DNA from: Hyphomicrobium sp.
GTDB taxonomy: Bacteria; Pseudomonadota; Alphaproteobacteria; Rhizobiales; Hyphomicrobiaceae
Assembly: GCF_020852195.1 (NCBI RefSeq)
Contig: NZ_JADZBI010000123.1
Coordinates: 1-33,408 of the forward strand
Length of the DNA stretch: 33,408 nucleotides
Reading direction: 5' to 3'
Shown: one piece after another, positions 7,414 through 16,221 of the stretch
How the letters are laid out: each line of letters begins with the position of its first letter
How positions within the stretch are numbered: position 1 is the first letter of the stretch
Translations under genes and position numbers: made by a program
The notes under the pieces: model-generated
What the model was told of the DNA's origin: nothing
The model's database searches: none
The model's input: the letters and a program-made list of their open reading frames with translations, nothing else

Positions 7414-9543
7414 CTAGTTGCTCGGCGGTTCCTTGGTCTTCAAAGCCTGTTTGCGCACATAGTGCTGCAACGCTTTCAAAGCATCGTCGGCGAGATGCCT
7501 GAACCTCGGCATTCCATTGAGTGCAAGGGCGCCTTCTTGAACGACCTTCTTGAGCTGCTCCACATCCAGGAAAACCTCTGAAGCTCGCAGGTCCGGAGCG
7601 TAGCCTCCCGAGACCGCGCCCGCGCTATGGCAGAAGGCGCACGACCGCTTGTAAACAGTCTCTCCGTGGTCAGCGAGTTGGTCGTCCGGTGTGAAGCCTG
7701 CGGGCGTGAGCGCCGTCACGAACGAGGGTGGACCGACATCCGGCATGGGTTTGTTGCCATCCAGCGCAAAGGTCAGGAGTTGGCGCACTTGAGCTCCATA
7801 TGCCCAACCATACTGAGCCATGATGCTGCCGCCACCAATGTTGACACCGACACCACCCGGCCCCACCAGCAGGGAGACGTACTGGATGCCGTCAACGGAG
7901 TAGGTGACGGGAGGCGCGCTGATGCCGAGACCGACGTTGACGGACCAAAGCTCCTTGCCGTCACGGGCGTCGTAAGCCAGGAAATGCCCGTCGATGCGGC
8001 CCTGGAACACAAGATTGCCTGCCGTCGTCAAGGTTCCGGCATGCCAGTAGTCCCGTTGGGGGACCTCCCATACCTTCCGTTGTTTCACTGGATCCCAGGC
8101 CAGCAAAGAGCTCGTCCCGACGCCTTTCGGGATATCTCCGCCCAATCCGATATCCGCGGCAACGTCCATATCCCAAGACGGCTTCGTCCAGTCCTTCAGG
8201 TTGACCTTCGTGTCGTCCCAGCCGCTCGGCAGCTCGATCGTGGGAATGTAGACCAAGCCGGTCTCCGGATTGTAGGACATGGCGTGCCACGAGTGCGCGC
8301 CGAACGCACTGGGGTATATCAGGAAGGGCTTCGTCTCGTAGCGTGCCCCTTCAGCTTCGATGGGCCGCCCGGTCTTCATGTCGATCCCGGTCGCCCAGGT
8401 TATCTTCTTGGCGAACGCCTCGGCGGAGATGAGCTTCCCGTCCTTACGGTCGATAACGTAGAAGAAGCCGTTCTTCGGAGCGTGCAGCAACACCTTCCTT
8501 TTGCCCTCGCCCTCCTCCAGTGCAAGATCGGCAAGAACGATATCCATGTTCGAGTTGTAGTCCCAGGTTTCGCCCGGAACGGTTTGATAGTGCCATCTGT
8601 ACTTGCCGGTCGTCGCATCCAGGGCCACGATCGAGCACAGGAAGAGATTGTCGCCACCTCCCGGGCTGCGGACTTTCTGGTTCCATGGAGCGCCGTTGCC
8701 GGTTCCGATCAGGATCTGATCGTAGTCGGGGTCATAGGTCACCCCATTCCATGTTTGGCCGCCGCCCCCGTGCTTCCACCAATCTCCGGTCCACGTCTTG
8801 GCTGCCATCTCCTGCGTTTCGTCCTCGAAGCCGTCGGCAGGATTCCCGGGCACGACATAGAACCGCCACGCCTGCTTGCCGGTCTCGACGTGATAGGCAG
8901 TGACATAACCGCGCCCCGCTCCATTTTCAGATCCGCCGTTACCGATAACGACCAGATCGCGAAAGGCCTTGGGAGCACCGGAGATATATTGCGGCAGCTT
9001 TGGATCGGTTGTCTGGGTGCTCCAGATCGGCGAACCGGATTTCGCATCCAGCGCGATGAGGCGACCGTCGGCGGTCCCGATGATAACCTTGCCCTTGTAG
9101 AAGGCCAGACCGCGGCTGGAATCCCACATGTTTCGCGCGCGATCCGCACCGGCGTGCTTCAAGGTCTCCGGATCGTACTCCCAGACCAGCTTGCCGGTCT
9201 TCACATCCACCGCGCGCGCCTTGCTGTAGCTGCCCGTGAAGTACATCGTGCCATCGACGACCAGCGGCGTGCTCAGCAGCGACTTGTCTCCCGGCAACGC
9301 CAACGACCACGCCAATCCCAACTTCGAGATGCTGTCGGCATTGATTTGATCCAGCGGACTGAACCTCTGCTCGCTGAAGTCCTTTCCATAAGCGAGCCAA
9401 TTCTCTTTCTGATCGGGATCCGCGAGCACGGCATCATCGACGATCGTCTCGGCGATGGCATCGTGCGACGGCCTGCAGATACCAGCCGCTAGAACGAAAA
9501 TTGCCGCTGCGCGCGCGATGCGCCCCAGGTTGTTCACGTTCAT
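7414..9543 (-). CDS. Quinohaemoprotein (PQQ, haem c) alcohol dehydrogenase, copy 1
   Basis: This 709-residue periplasmic enzyme has a signal peptide (about 1-31), an eight-bladed PQQ propeller (about 40-600) and a C-terminal cytochrome c domain with C635-A-F-C-H639 and probable sixth ligand M678. Residues for PQQ and metal are E206 (GNGGSE), N283 (GTGN) and catalytic D328 in TWDYN. Position 330, two after the catalytic Asp, is Asn and not the Asp of lanthanide enzymes, so Ca is the likely metal. The adjacent cysteine pair of classical methanol and ethanol dehydrogenases is absent. The protein has only C23, C303, C635 and C638. Start: GAGGAGG then AAGG before the ATG at 9543. It is nearly colinear with the copy at 13508-15634. 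The substrate is unknown (primary or secondary alcohol, or aldehyde), and electrons would leave through the haem domain. Confidence 0.93.
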   Translation of the reverse strand: MNVNNLGRIARAAAIFVLAAGICRPSHDAIAETIVDDAVLADPDQKENWLAYGKDFSEQRFSPLDQINADSISKLGLAWSLALPGDKSLLSTPLVVDGTMYFTGSYSKARAVDVKTGKLVWEYDPETLKHAGADRARNMWDSSRGLAFYKGKVIIGTADGRLIALDAKSGSPIWSTQTTDPKLPQYISGAPKAFRDLVVIGNGGSENGAGRGYVTAYHVETGKQAWRFYVVPGNPADGFEDETQEMAAKTWTGDWWKHGGGGQTWNGVTYDPDYDQILIGTGNGAPWNQKVRSPGGGDNLFLCSIVALDATTGKYRWHYQTVPGETWDYNSNMDIVLADLALEEGEGKRKVLLHAPKNGFFYVIDRKDGKLISAEAFAKKITWATGIDMKTGRPIEAEGARYETKPFLIYPSAFGAHSWHAMSYNPETGLVYIPTIELPSGWDDTKVNLKDWTKPSWDMDVAADIGLGGDIPKGVGTSSLLAWDPVKQRKVWEVPQRDYWHAGTLTTAGNLVFQGRIDGHFLAYDARDGKELWSVNVGLGISAPPVTYSVDGIQYVSLLVGPGGVGVNIGGGSIMAQYGWAYGAQVRQLLTFALDGNKPMPDVGPPSFVTALTPAGFTPDDQLADHGETVYKRSCAFCHSAGAVSGGYAPDLRASEVFLDVEQLKKVVQEGALALNGMPRFRHLADDALKALQHYVRKQALKTKEPPSN

Positions 9544-10049
9544 CCTTGTCGCCTCCTCATAACGACTTCCGATTGCCGCTTATTCGCGCTTCCGTCGCTG
9601 GAAGAGACGTTCCTTGTTGCAAGAGCGATTTGCGCGAATTGCGTACGCTTTCATCGGCAAGAGTAGAGGGCGAACCACCTCTCGGCATGTCCTTGCGTGT
9701 TGCTTCACTTGCCTACGAGCGCATGGGCTGGCTCTTTCCAACCGTCGCGGTGCAATCCTGCTCGCCGCGACCCGAAAGGGCCGCGACAAGGACACTTGCT
9801 CGGCAGTGATTGATTGACGGACTCAGCCGCGTGGCTTTCGTAGCGACGTGGGCAAGATCATGAGTGCCTGCTACTCCCGGAAGCCCCGGAGGAACGCGGA
9901 GGCAAGCCGCAAGCGTCAGCACAGAGTGACGGGCGGCGGCCTTTCCGGCAGATCAAGCCGTTGGGAGAGAGAGCTTTTCATCGGCAACACATGCCCGATC
10001 GGCGACTGTCGGGACTTAGCCGGCCGCAACGATCATTTGGTGGTGTAAG
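9544..10049. other. Promoter region upstream of dehydrogenase copy 1
   Basis: No convincing gene lies in these 506 bases; the open frames are short and atypical. The minus-strand promoter of the dehydrogenase must lie here. TTGCGC at 9630-9635 resembles a motif before copy 2 and before the Mo enzyme gene, but such a short match may be chance. Confidence 0.4.
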
Positions 10050-11030
10050 CTAGCTCGCTTCCTTCGTTCTGGCGTCGTGCGTGTACTGCCACAGACCCAT
10101 CGGGGTGTACCCGAACTTCTTCTTGAACACCCTGCTGAAATGGGCCGTGTCGCTGAAGCCCCATTGGAACGCGACATCTTTCACGATGCAGCGGGCATCG
10201 CTTCGCGTGGCAAGAGCATCGCGGCAGCGCTCGAGGCGCCGGTCCATAATCCATCGTGACACGCTGCAGCCCAGCGCGGAAAAGAGCGTATGGACGTAGC
10301 GCACGGAAATGCCGTTGCATTCGGCAATCTTCTTCACGCTGAGCTCGGGATCCTGGAGATTCTCGAGGATGTAGCGTTGCACATGCCGGAGGTGGCTCTT
10401 GGACGCACGCAGCGCGGGCTGCTGCAGCCGGGTCGCCGCGGCGGCGCCCAGCTCGACGCTCGACCACTTCACCCCGAACGTGTCCTCATCGGAAACCTTG
10501 TCAAATTCGTTCGAGATCGCCTTGAGATGATGGAAAAGGATGGCGCCGATGCCGGACGAAGCATCGAGCACACCGCCTCTGATTAGCAATCCCATCTGCA
10601 TTCGGGATTCGAGCAAGGATTGGGGAAGCAGAAGCGTAACCTTCGAAAGGCCCGATTGATGAACTTCAAACTCTGTCGATTCAAAGCTGTTCCAGAATAT
10701 GAGCGAGCCCGGCCCGACTTCTGTTATTTTTTGCCCGATCTTGAACCTTTCGCGTCCGCTTATGACAATTTGTATGCCCACATAAACGTCCCCGTCCTTG
10801 CCGATATGGCGCAAGCTCCGGCGACCCGAACAGGGACCACATTCACATTCAATGAGCTTAATATCGCCAAACATTCGCTGGCGAATCTTTGCCCTGAAGT
10901 TGCTATCAACCGGCTTGGTCAGCTCCCAGCTCAGATAGCAACTGCACAGCGCGCGTTCCCAAGCTTGCGACTTGTTATGGGGAACGGTATCCGTTGACCA
11001 CCAGTTGGCGGCGATAGTGCTCCCAGGCAT
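10050..11030 (-). CDS. AraC-family regulator with AraC_binding_2-type N-terminus
   Basis: The predicted 326-residue protein has an N-terminal ligand domain (about 1-190) of the kind found in FeaR-like regulators (PF14525). It opens with STDTVPHNKSQAWERAL, and its beta-rich core includes VYVGIQIVISGRERF and VGPGSLIFWNS. The C-terminal AraC double helix-turn-helix covers about 222-318 (SVKKIAECNGISVRYVHTLF and VKDVAFQWGFSDTAHFSRVFKKKFGYTP). The ATG at 11030 is chosen because GGGAG and GTGGA precede it and because the length then fits the family. Upstream in-frame codons would add 96 cysteine-rich, atypical residues. It lies between the first PQQ dehydrogenase and acetoacetyl-CoA synthetase genes on the same strand, so it probably controls this catabolic cluster. 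FeaR relatives respond to aromatic amines or aldehydes, but the ligand here is unknown. Confidence 0.9.
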   Translation of the reverse strand: MPGSTIAANWWSTDTVPHNKSQAWERALCSCYLSWELTKPVDSNFRAKIRQRMFGDIKLIECECGPCSGRRSLRHIGKDGDVYVGIQIVISGRERFKIGQKITEVGPGSLIFWNSFESTEFEVHQSGLSKVTLLLPQSLLESRMQMGLLIRGGVLDASSGIGAILFHHLKAISNEFDKVSDEDTFGVKWSSVELGAAAATRLQQPALRASKSHLRHVQRYILENLQDPELSVKKIAECNGISVRYVHTLFSALGCSVSRWIMDRRLERCRDALATRSDARCIVKDVAFQWGFSDTAHFSRVFKKKFGYTPMGLWQYTHDARTKEAS

Positions 11031-11363
11031 TTCCACCACTCCCGCAAGTATTATGTTTTCTTGCAATAATGGTATCATGCACGCGCAAGCCGGCACAAGC
11101 GTGAGACACCGACCGTCCGACCAATGTGAGGCGATTGAGCAAAGCTCAAAGTGGCAATTTCTGCACGCTGCACCTTCTTTCCTCGAGTGCGCGGAGAGCC
11201 TGCTCATTCTGCACTTTTGGCGATACAATTTCGCACGCCATCGTGGCTCGCCACTATAATATTCGACGGCGTTATCCTTTTGCGAAGTTGCCGGCGATGG
11301 AGAGGATTCTCCACGCACGAGGGGTGTGCATTTGTCTTGTTCTGCCCAATCGCGTCGCGGCGA
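11031..11363. other. Intergenic region upstream of the AraC-type gene
   Basis: These 333 bases hold no convincing gene. An AT-rich segment near 11047-11075 on the minus strand is the likely promoter of the AraC-type gene. Clear -35/-10 boxes or a terminator for the preceding synthetase gene were not identified. Confidence 0.4.
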
Positions 11364-13343
11364 TTACGGTCGGCTCAGCTCGCTCAAATCGGCATAGAAC
11401 TGCAGCGACTCTGGGTTCGCGAGCGCTTCCTTGTTCTCCACCGCGCGGCCCGTGATGATATTGCGAACGGCGAGCTCCGCCAGCTTGCCCGAGCGGGTGC
11501 GCGGGATGTCCGGAACGGCGATGATCTTGGCCGGGACATGCCGAGGCGAGCACCCCGTGCGGATCCTGAGCTTGATGTCGCGTTCGAGCGCGTTATCCAG
11601 CGCAACGCCTGGCTTCAACATGACAAATAGCACGACGCGGACGTCGCCTGCCCAGTCCTGGCCGACGACGACACTCTCCTGCACTCCATCGATCTGCTCA
11701 ACCTGCCGATAGATTTCCGCGGTGCCAATGCGTACGCCACCCGGGTTGAGGGTCGCATCCGAGCGGCCATGAATGATGATGCCGCCATGCTCCGTCCATT
11801 CCGCGAAGTCGCCATGGTGCCAGATACCGGGATAGCGCGCAAAGTATGCGCTGTGATACTTGCTTCCCGTGACATCGTTCCAGAATCCCGTCGGCATCGA
11901 CGGAAACGGCAAGCGGCAGACGAGCTCCCCCTTCCCGCGGGGCAGTGGCTGGCCCTCTGTGTCGACGACATCGATGTCCATGCCGAGGGCCGCCCCTTGG
12001 ATCTCGCCGCTCCAGACCGGCTTCAGAGGGTTGCCGATGACGAAGCAGCCGCAGAGGTCTGTGCCGCCGGAGATGGACGCCAGGTGCACGTCCGGCTTGA
12101 CCATGGAATAGACATACTCAAAGCATTCGGGCGAGAGCGGAGAGCCCGTGGACAGGATCGCCCGGAGCGCGGAAAGCTCGTGGGAGCGCTTGAGATCGAT
12201 CTCATTCTTTCTCAGCGTATCGATGTATTTCGCCGAGGTTCCGAAATGCGTGCACGCCTCCTCTGCCGCATAGTCCCAAAGCACCGTTTCATCGGGGAAC
12301 AGCGGTGACCCGTCATAGAGCAGCAGGGAGGCGCCGGCACCGAGACAGGACAGCAACCAGTTCCACATCATCCAGCCGAGCGTCGTGAAATAGAACACGC
12401 GATCGCCGGGCTTGATATCGAGATGCAGGCGCTGCTCGGAGATGTGCTTCAATAGAACGCCGCCGGCGGAATGTACGATGCATTTGGGAGTCCCGGTCGT
12501 TCCTGACGAAAAGAGCACATAGAGCGGGTGCGGGAAGGGAAACCGTTCGAACGTCGGCCTGTCCCGGGTGTTGGCCGCTTGCAGCTCCGTCCAGCTCGTG
12601 ACCGTCGTGGCGCTCCTGTCGGTCGGCATCTCAACCGACGGCGAATTGTCGACAAGAACGATCGGCACGATGACGACGTGCGTGACGGTGGGCAGCCGCT
12701 CAAGGATGCGGGTCAGCTTGCCTCGGATGTCTATGATCTTCCCGCCATAGCGGTATCCGTCGCATGCGACGAGGACACGAGGCTCGATCTGAGAAAAGCG
12801 GTCAACCACGCCATCGATGCCGAAGTCGGGAGAGCAGGAGGACCACACGGCCCCGATCGATGACGCGGCGAGCATCGCGGCGACGGCGGCGGGGTGGTTT
12901 GGCAGCAGACCGACGACTCGGTCCGCCACGCCAACGCCTGCAGCTTTCAGCCATCCCTGAAATCCCGCAACCTCGCGGCGCAGGTCCGCCCAGCTTTGGC
13001 GCGATTTGACGCCACCCTCACTCCAGAACACGAGTGCGTCCCCGGAGGGTTCAGGCGCCAGGATGTTTTCCGCATAGTTGAGGCGGGCTTCCGGAAAGTA
13101 CCGGGCGCCCGGCATCCGATCCGCGTCGACGAGATAAGGAGGCTGACCTTTGTCTCCGATTACCCCCGCAAAGTCCCAGAGATCGGACCAGAACGTCTGC
13201 GGCGCGGCGACGGAATGTCGAAAAAGATCATCGTAGCTGAAGGTGGGAGGCTTGCCATGCCTCTGCCTTACGAAGCCGATGAAAGAGCTTAGAGCCAATG
13301 CATTGGCCCGGTCCGGATCCGGGCGCCACAGGGCATTTGTCAT
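11364..13343 (-). CDS. aacS: Acetoacetyl-CoA synthetase
   Basis: This 659-residue acyl-CoA synthetase of the ANL superfamily activates acetoacetate with ATP and CoA to acetoacetyl-CoA. The N-terminal LWRPDP opening and the approximate length match the AacS subfamily, which is longer than most acyl-CoA synthetases. The phosphate loop is LFSSGTTGTPK at about 277-287. Other motifs are YFTTLGWMMWNW, ILSTGSPLSPE, SISGGTDLCGCF and the HGDFAEWTEHGGIIIHGRSD hinge region. The catalytic lysine is K620 in RTRSGK. The ATG at 13343 begins the conserved MTNALWRP, while an upstream in-frame TTG gives odd sequence. It lies between two PQQ dehydrogenase genes in the same direction, 164 bases after the copy 2 stop. 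With the DUF849 enzyme at 18400-19482, which yields acetoacetate, it gives a route from beta-keto acids to acetoacetyl-CoA. Confidence 0.93.
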   Translation of the reverse strand: MTNALWRPDPDRANALALSSFIGFVRQRHGKPPTFSYDDLFRHSVAAPQTFWSDLWDFAGVIGDKGQPPYLVDADRMPGARYFPEARLNYAENILAPEPSGDALVFWSEGGVKSRQSWADLRREVAGFQGWLKAAGVGVADRVVGLLPNHPAAVAAMLAASSIGAVWSSCSPDFGIDGVVDRFSQIEPRVLVACDGYRYGGKIIDIRGKLTRILERLPTVTHVVIVPIVLVDNSPSVEMPTDRSATTVTSWTELQAANTRDRPTFERFPFPHPLYVLFSSGTTGTPKCIVHSAGGVLLKHISEQRLHLDIKPGDRVFYFTTLGWMMWNWLLSCLGAGASLLLYDGSPLFPDETVLWDYAAEEACTHFGTSAKYIDTLRKNEIDLKRSHELSALRAILSTGSPLSPECFEYVYSMVKPDVHLASISGGTDLCGCFVIGNPLKPVWSGEIQGAALGMDIDVVDTEGQPLPRGKGELVCRLPFPSMPTGFWNDVTGSKYHSAYFARYPGIWHHGDFAEWTEHGGIIIHGRSDATLNPGGVRIGTAEIYRQVEQIDGVQESVVVGQDWAGDVRVVLFVMLKPGVALDNALERDIKLRIRTGCSPRHVPAKIIAVPDIPRTRSGKLAELAVRNIITGRAVENKEALANPESLQFYADLSELSRP

Positions 13344-13507
13344 ACTGTTCTGAACTCTGAGGAGTCGACATGAAACATGGTGCGCCAAAGGGCATGCGCA
13401 CAGTCTGCCCGTCAGCGCAAACCTTCGCGTTCGGCGCTCACCGCATCAACGAGATGATCCGAGGCAGCAACCACCTCTTTTCCGATGCGATGAGCGACCG
13501 TTCGAGA

Positions 13508-15634
13508 TTAGTTACTCGGAGGCTGTTTCGTGTCCAGCGCCTGCTTACGCACATAGTGCTGTAGCGCATTCAAGTCCTCGTCGGAGAGGTTCTCGAACCT
13601 CGGCATTCCGTTTCCGGCGAGAGTGCCATCATGGACGACCTTTTTGAGTTGCTCCATATCGAGGAACGTTTCGGAGGCGCGAAGGTCCGGCGCATAGCCT
13701 CCCGAGACAGCGCCGGCGCTGTGGCACCAGACACAAGACGCTTTGTAGACATGCTGTCCGCGGTCGGCGAGCTTCTCGTCCGGCGTGAACCCGGCGGGCG
13801 TCAATGCCTCCACGAACGCGGGCTTGCCGACGTCCGGCATGGGTTTGCTCTCATCCAGCGCGAAGGTCAGGAGCTGGCGAACTTGAGCCCCATATGCCCA
13901 ACCATACTGGGCCATGACGCTGCCACCGCCTATCGAGTACCCCACGCCGCCGGCTCCTACGAGGAGCGAGACGTACTGCGTACCATCGACGGAGTAGGTA
14001 ATTGGAGGGGCACTGATGCCGTGCCCGACGTTGATCGACCAGAGTTTGTTCCCGTCGCGCGCGTCGTAGGCCGCGAACGTTCCATCCACCATGCCCTGGA
14101 ACACGAGGTTGCCGGCCGTCGTCAGCGTGCCTGCATGCCAGAAGTTCGGTTGCTGTACTTCCCACGCCTTCTTCTGATTTACGGGGTCCCAAGCGAGCAG
14201 CGAGCTCGTTCCCGCATCCTTCGGGATGTCGCCCCCGAGACCAATATCAGCAGCAACGTCCAGATCGTAATAGGGCTTCTTCCAATCCTTGAGGTTGACC
14301 GCTGTATCATCCCAGTTGCTCGGAAGCTCTATTTTCGGAATGTACGCGAGCCCCGTGTTCGGATTGTAGGACATCGCGTGCCAGGAATGGGCACCGAAGG
14401 CGCTCGGGTAAATAAGGAATGGCTCGGTTTCGTAGCGGGCCCCCTTGGCTTCGATGGGACGGCCCGTCTTCATGTCGATCCCGGTGGCCCAGGTGATTTT
14501 CGCAATCGGCTCCGCCGACAGAAGCTTTCCGTCCTTGCGGTCGATGACATAGAAGAAGCCGTTCTTCGGGGCGTGCATGAGCACCTTTCTTTTGTCTTCG
14601 CCTTCCTTCAGCGCCAGGTCCGCGAGGACGATGTCCATGGTCGAGTTATAGTCCCAGGTCTCCCCGGGAACCGTCTGATAGTGCCACTTGTATTTTCCTG
14701 TCGTCGCATCAAGGGCGACGATCGAGCAAAGGAAGAGGTTGTCGCCTCCTCCCGGGCTGCGGGCTTTCCGGTTCCATGGAGATCCGTTGCCGGTGCCGAT
14801 CAGAATCTGATCGTACTCGGGATCATAGGTGAAGCCGTTCCAAGTTTGGCCGCCGCCGCCGATCTTCCACCACTCTCCTGTCCAGGTCTTCGCGGCCATC
14901 TCCTGAGCTTCGTCCTCGAAGCCGTCGGCGGGGTTGCCGGGGACGATATAGAACCTCCATGCCTGCTCGCCTGTCTCGACGTGAAAGGCGGTCACGAAGC
15001 CGCGTCCACCTCCCTGCTCGGAGCCGCCATTGCCGACGAGGACCAGATCACGAAACACGGTGGGATGGCCGGTGATGTGAAGTGGCAGCTTCGGATCGAA
15101 TGTCTGTGTGCTCCAGATCGGCGTACCGGTCTTCGCGTCAAGCGCGATGAGACGGCCGTCAACGGTCGCGATGATCACCTTGCCCTTGTAGTAGGCAAGG
15201 CCGCGACTCGAGTCCCACATCGTGCGGGCACGGTCGGGGCCGGCATGCTTCATCGCCTCGGGATCGTATTCCCAGATCAGCTTGCCTGTTTTTGCCTCCA
15301 CCGCTCGTGTCCTGCTGAAGCTTCCGGTGAAATACAGGATGCCATCGACGACCAACGGCGTACCCACCAGCGAGCGGTCGCGAGGCAAGGGCAGGGACCA
15401 CGCCAGCCCGAGCTTGCCGACAGAGTCGACATTGATCTGGTCCAGAGGACTGAACCTGTGTTGGTTGAAGGTGCGTCCATAGCCCAGCCAGTTGTCTGCC
15501 TGCTTGGGATCCGCCAGCGCGGCGTCATCGACGATCGTCTCTGCGGAAGCATCATTCAAGGATGCGGAAATAGCGCCGGCAACAGCCAGTGCCATTGCCG
15601 CTTTGGCAATATGTTTCAATCGATTGATCGGCAT
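13508..15634 (-). CDS. Quinohaemoprotein (PQQ, haem c) alcohol dehydrogenase, copy 2
   Basis: This 708-residue protein is a close paralogue of copy 1. It is colinear apart from one deleted residue near 380, with the same signal-peptide layout (about 1-31). Key residues are E206, N283, catalytic D328 with Asn at 330, and a C-terminal haem site C634-V-W-C-H638 with ligand candidate M677. It too lacks the vicinal disulfide cysteines. The ATG at 15634 is preceded by GAGGAGACGACGAGG, almost identical to the leader of copy 1. Upstream in-frame codons would add 102 residues before the signal peptide and are not credible. The acetoacetyl-CoA synthetase gene follows in the same direction. Two copies in one locus suggest duplication followed by a split in substrate range or regulation; the substrate is unknown. 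Confidence 0.93.
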   Translation of the reverse strand: MPINRLKHIAKAAMALAVAGAISASLNDASAETIVDDAALADPKQADNWLGYGRTFNQHRFSPLDQINVDSVGKLGLAWSLPLPRDRSLVGTPLVVDGILYFTGSFSRTRAVEAKTGKLIWEYDPEAMKHAGPDRARTMWDSSRGLAYYKGKVIIATVDGRLIALDAKTGTPIWSTQTFDPKLPLHITGHPTVFRDLVLVGNGGSEQGGGRGFVTAFHVETGEQAWRFYIVPGNPADGFEDEAQEMAAKTWTGEWWKIGGGGQTWNGFTYDPEYDQILIGTGNGSPWNRKARSPGGGDNLFLCSIVALDATTGKYKWHYQTVPGETWDYNSTMDIVLADLALKEGEDKRKVLMHAPKNGFFYVIDRKDGKLLSAEPIAKITWATGIDMKTGRPIEAKGARYETEPFLIYPSAFGAHSWHAMSYNPNTGLAYIPKIELPSNWDDTAVNLKDWKKPYYDLDVAADIGLGGDIPKDAGTSSLLAWDPVNQKKAWEVQQPNFWHAGTLTTAGNLVFQGMVDGTFAAYDARDGNKLWSINVGHGISAPPITYSVDGTQYVSLLVGAGGVGYSIGGGSVMAQYGWAYGAQVRQLLTFALDESKPMPDVGKPAFVEALTPAGFTPDEKLADRGQHVYKASCVWCHSAGAVSGGYAPDLRASETFLDMEQLKKVVHDGTLAGNGMPRFENLSDEDLNALQHYVRKQALDTKQPPSN

Positions 15635-16221
15635 CCTCGTCGTCTCCTCAAATACCCGGTCTTTTTTCGTTGTTTCCGTTGCGCAGATTGTGCGAGTGAG
15701 GTGCTCAGCCAAATTGTCACCTCGATCGAGATCAGCTCGATGCGGCGCGGCAAGCTCCTTCATTGAGCCTATGCACCCTCGCGTCTTGCCGCATGCCTGT
15801 GCGCGTCGCATCGGTTGTCCACGAGTGCATCGAGCGGGGGGTGCTGGCGGAATGCAGTAGCGAGACGTTCTGCAGCAGGAGCGAGCCACAGAGAGCTGGT
15901 AAGGAGCGAGATCCGAACGCCAACACGGTGCCGCGCACAACGAGGGGAGTCCTAGTTGGACGCCGAGGTGTGATCCGGGGTGCTTGGGCTACGAGGCAGA
16001 CGCGCTAGGCCCTGCGGGCCATGAGCGTTGTTGTTGCATAGAGCGACATTCTCAGAGCGCAGTCATCCATACCAGGCGTGCACGAAACTGTTGCCGAGCT
16101 GTTTCAGCCCAATGGGCATAGCCTTCAGTGCACTCATGTACAGGCTGTACAGGCGGCTGCAGTTGCACAAGTCTGGTCCTCGCTGTTTGTTGCAAGGCGC
16201 AGGCGTAAGGCAGTCCATCTC
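15635..16221. other. Divergent promoter region between copy 2 and the MFS gene
   Basis: No gene is supported here. It must carry the leftward promoter of dehydrogenase copy 2 and the rightward promoter of the transporter. A perfect tandem 9-bp repeat, TGTACAGGC twice at 16137-16154, lies shortly before the chosen transporter start and could be an operator. The dyad GGCCC/GGGCC at 16008-16020 is short. Confidence 0.4.

Noticed and set aside
7627-9492. Long open frame opposite the first PQQ dehydrogenase
   Set aside because: It is the antisense shadow of a gene with clear signal peptide, PQQ and haem motifs. An equivalent frame lies opposite the second copy because of the same GC-rich codon use, and neither has a recognisable domain.
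7414-9543. Lanthanide-dependent (XoxF/ExaF-like) alcohol dehydrogenase
   Set aside because: The residue two after the catalytic Asp is Asn in both copies, not the Asp that lanthanide enzymes use.
13370-13564. 64-codon frame with a good ribosome site (GAGGAG) before its ATG
   Set aside because: It overlaps the end of dehydrogenase copy 2 in the opposite direction, and the peptide has no recognisable sequence. The purine run is probably chance.
13631-15766. Long open frame opposite the second PQQ dehydrogenase
   Set aside because: Same reason as for the first copy; it also runs across the start of the real gene.
16078-16221. N-terminal extension of the MFS protein
   Set aside because: It adds 48 non-membrane residues over a tandem repeat and short dyads. 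The later GTG starts give normal MFS proteins.
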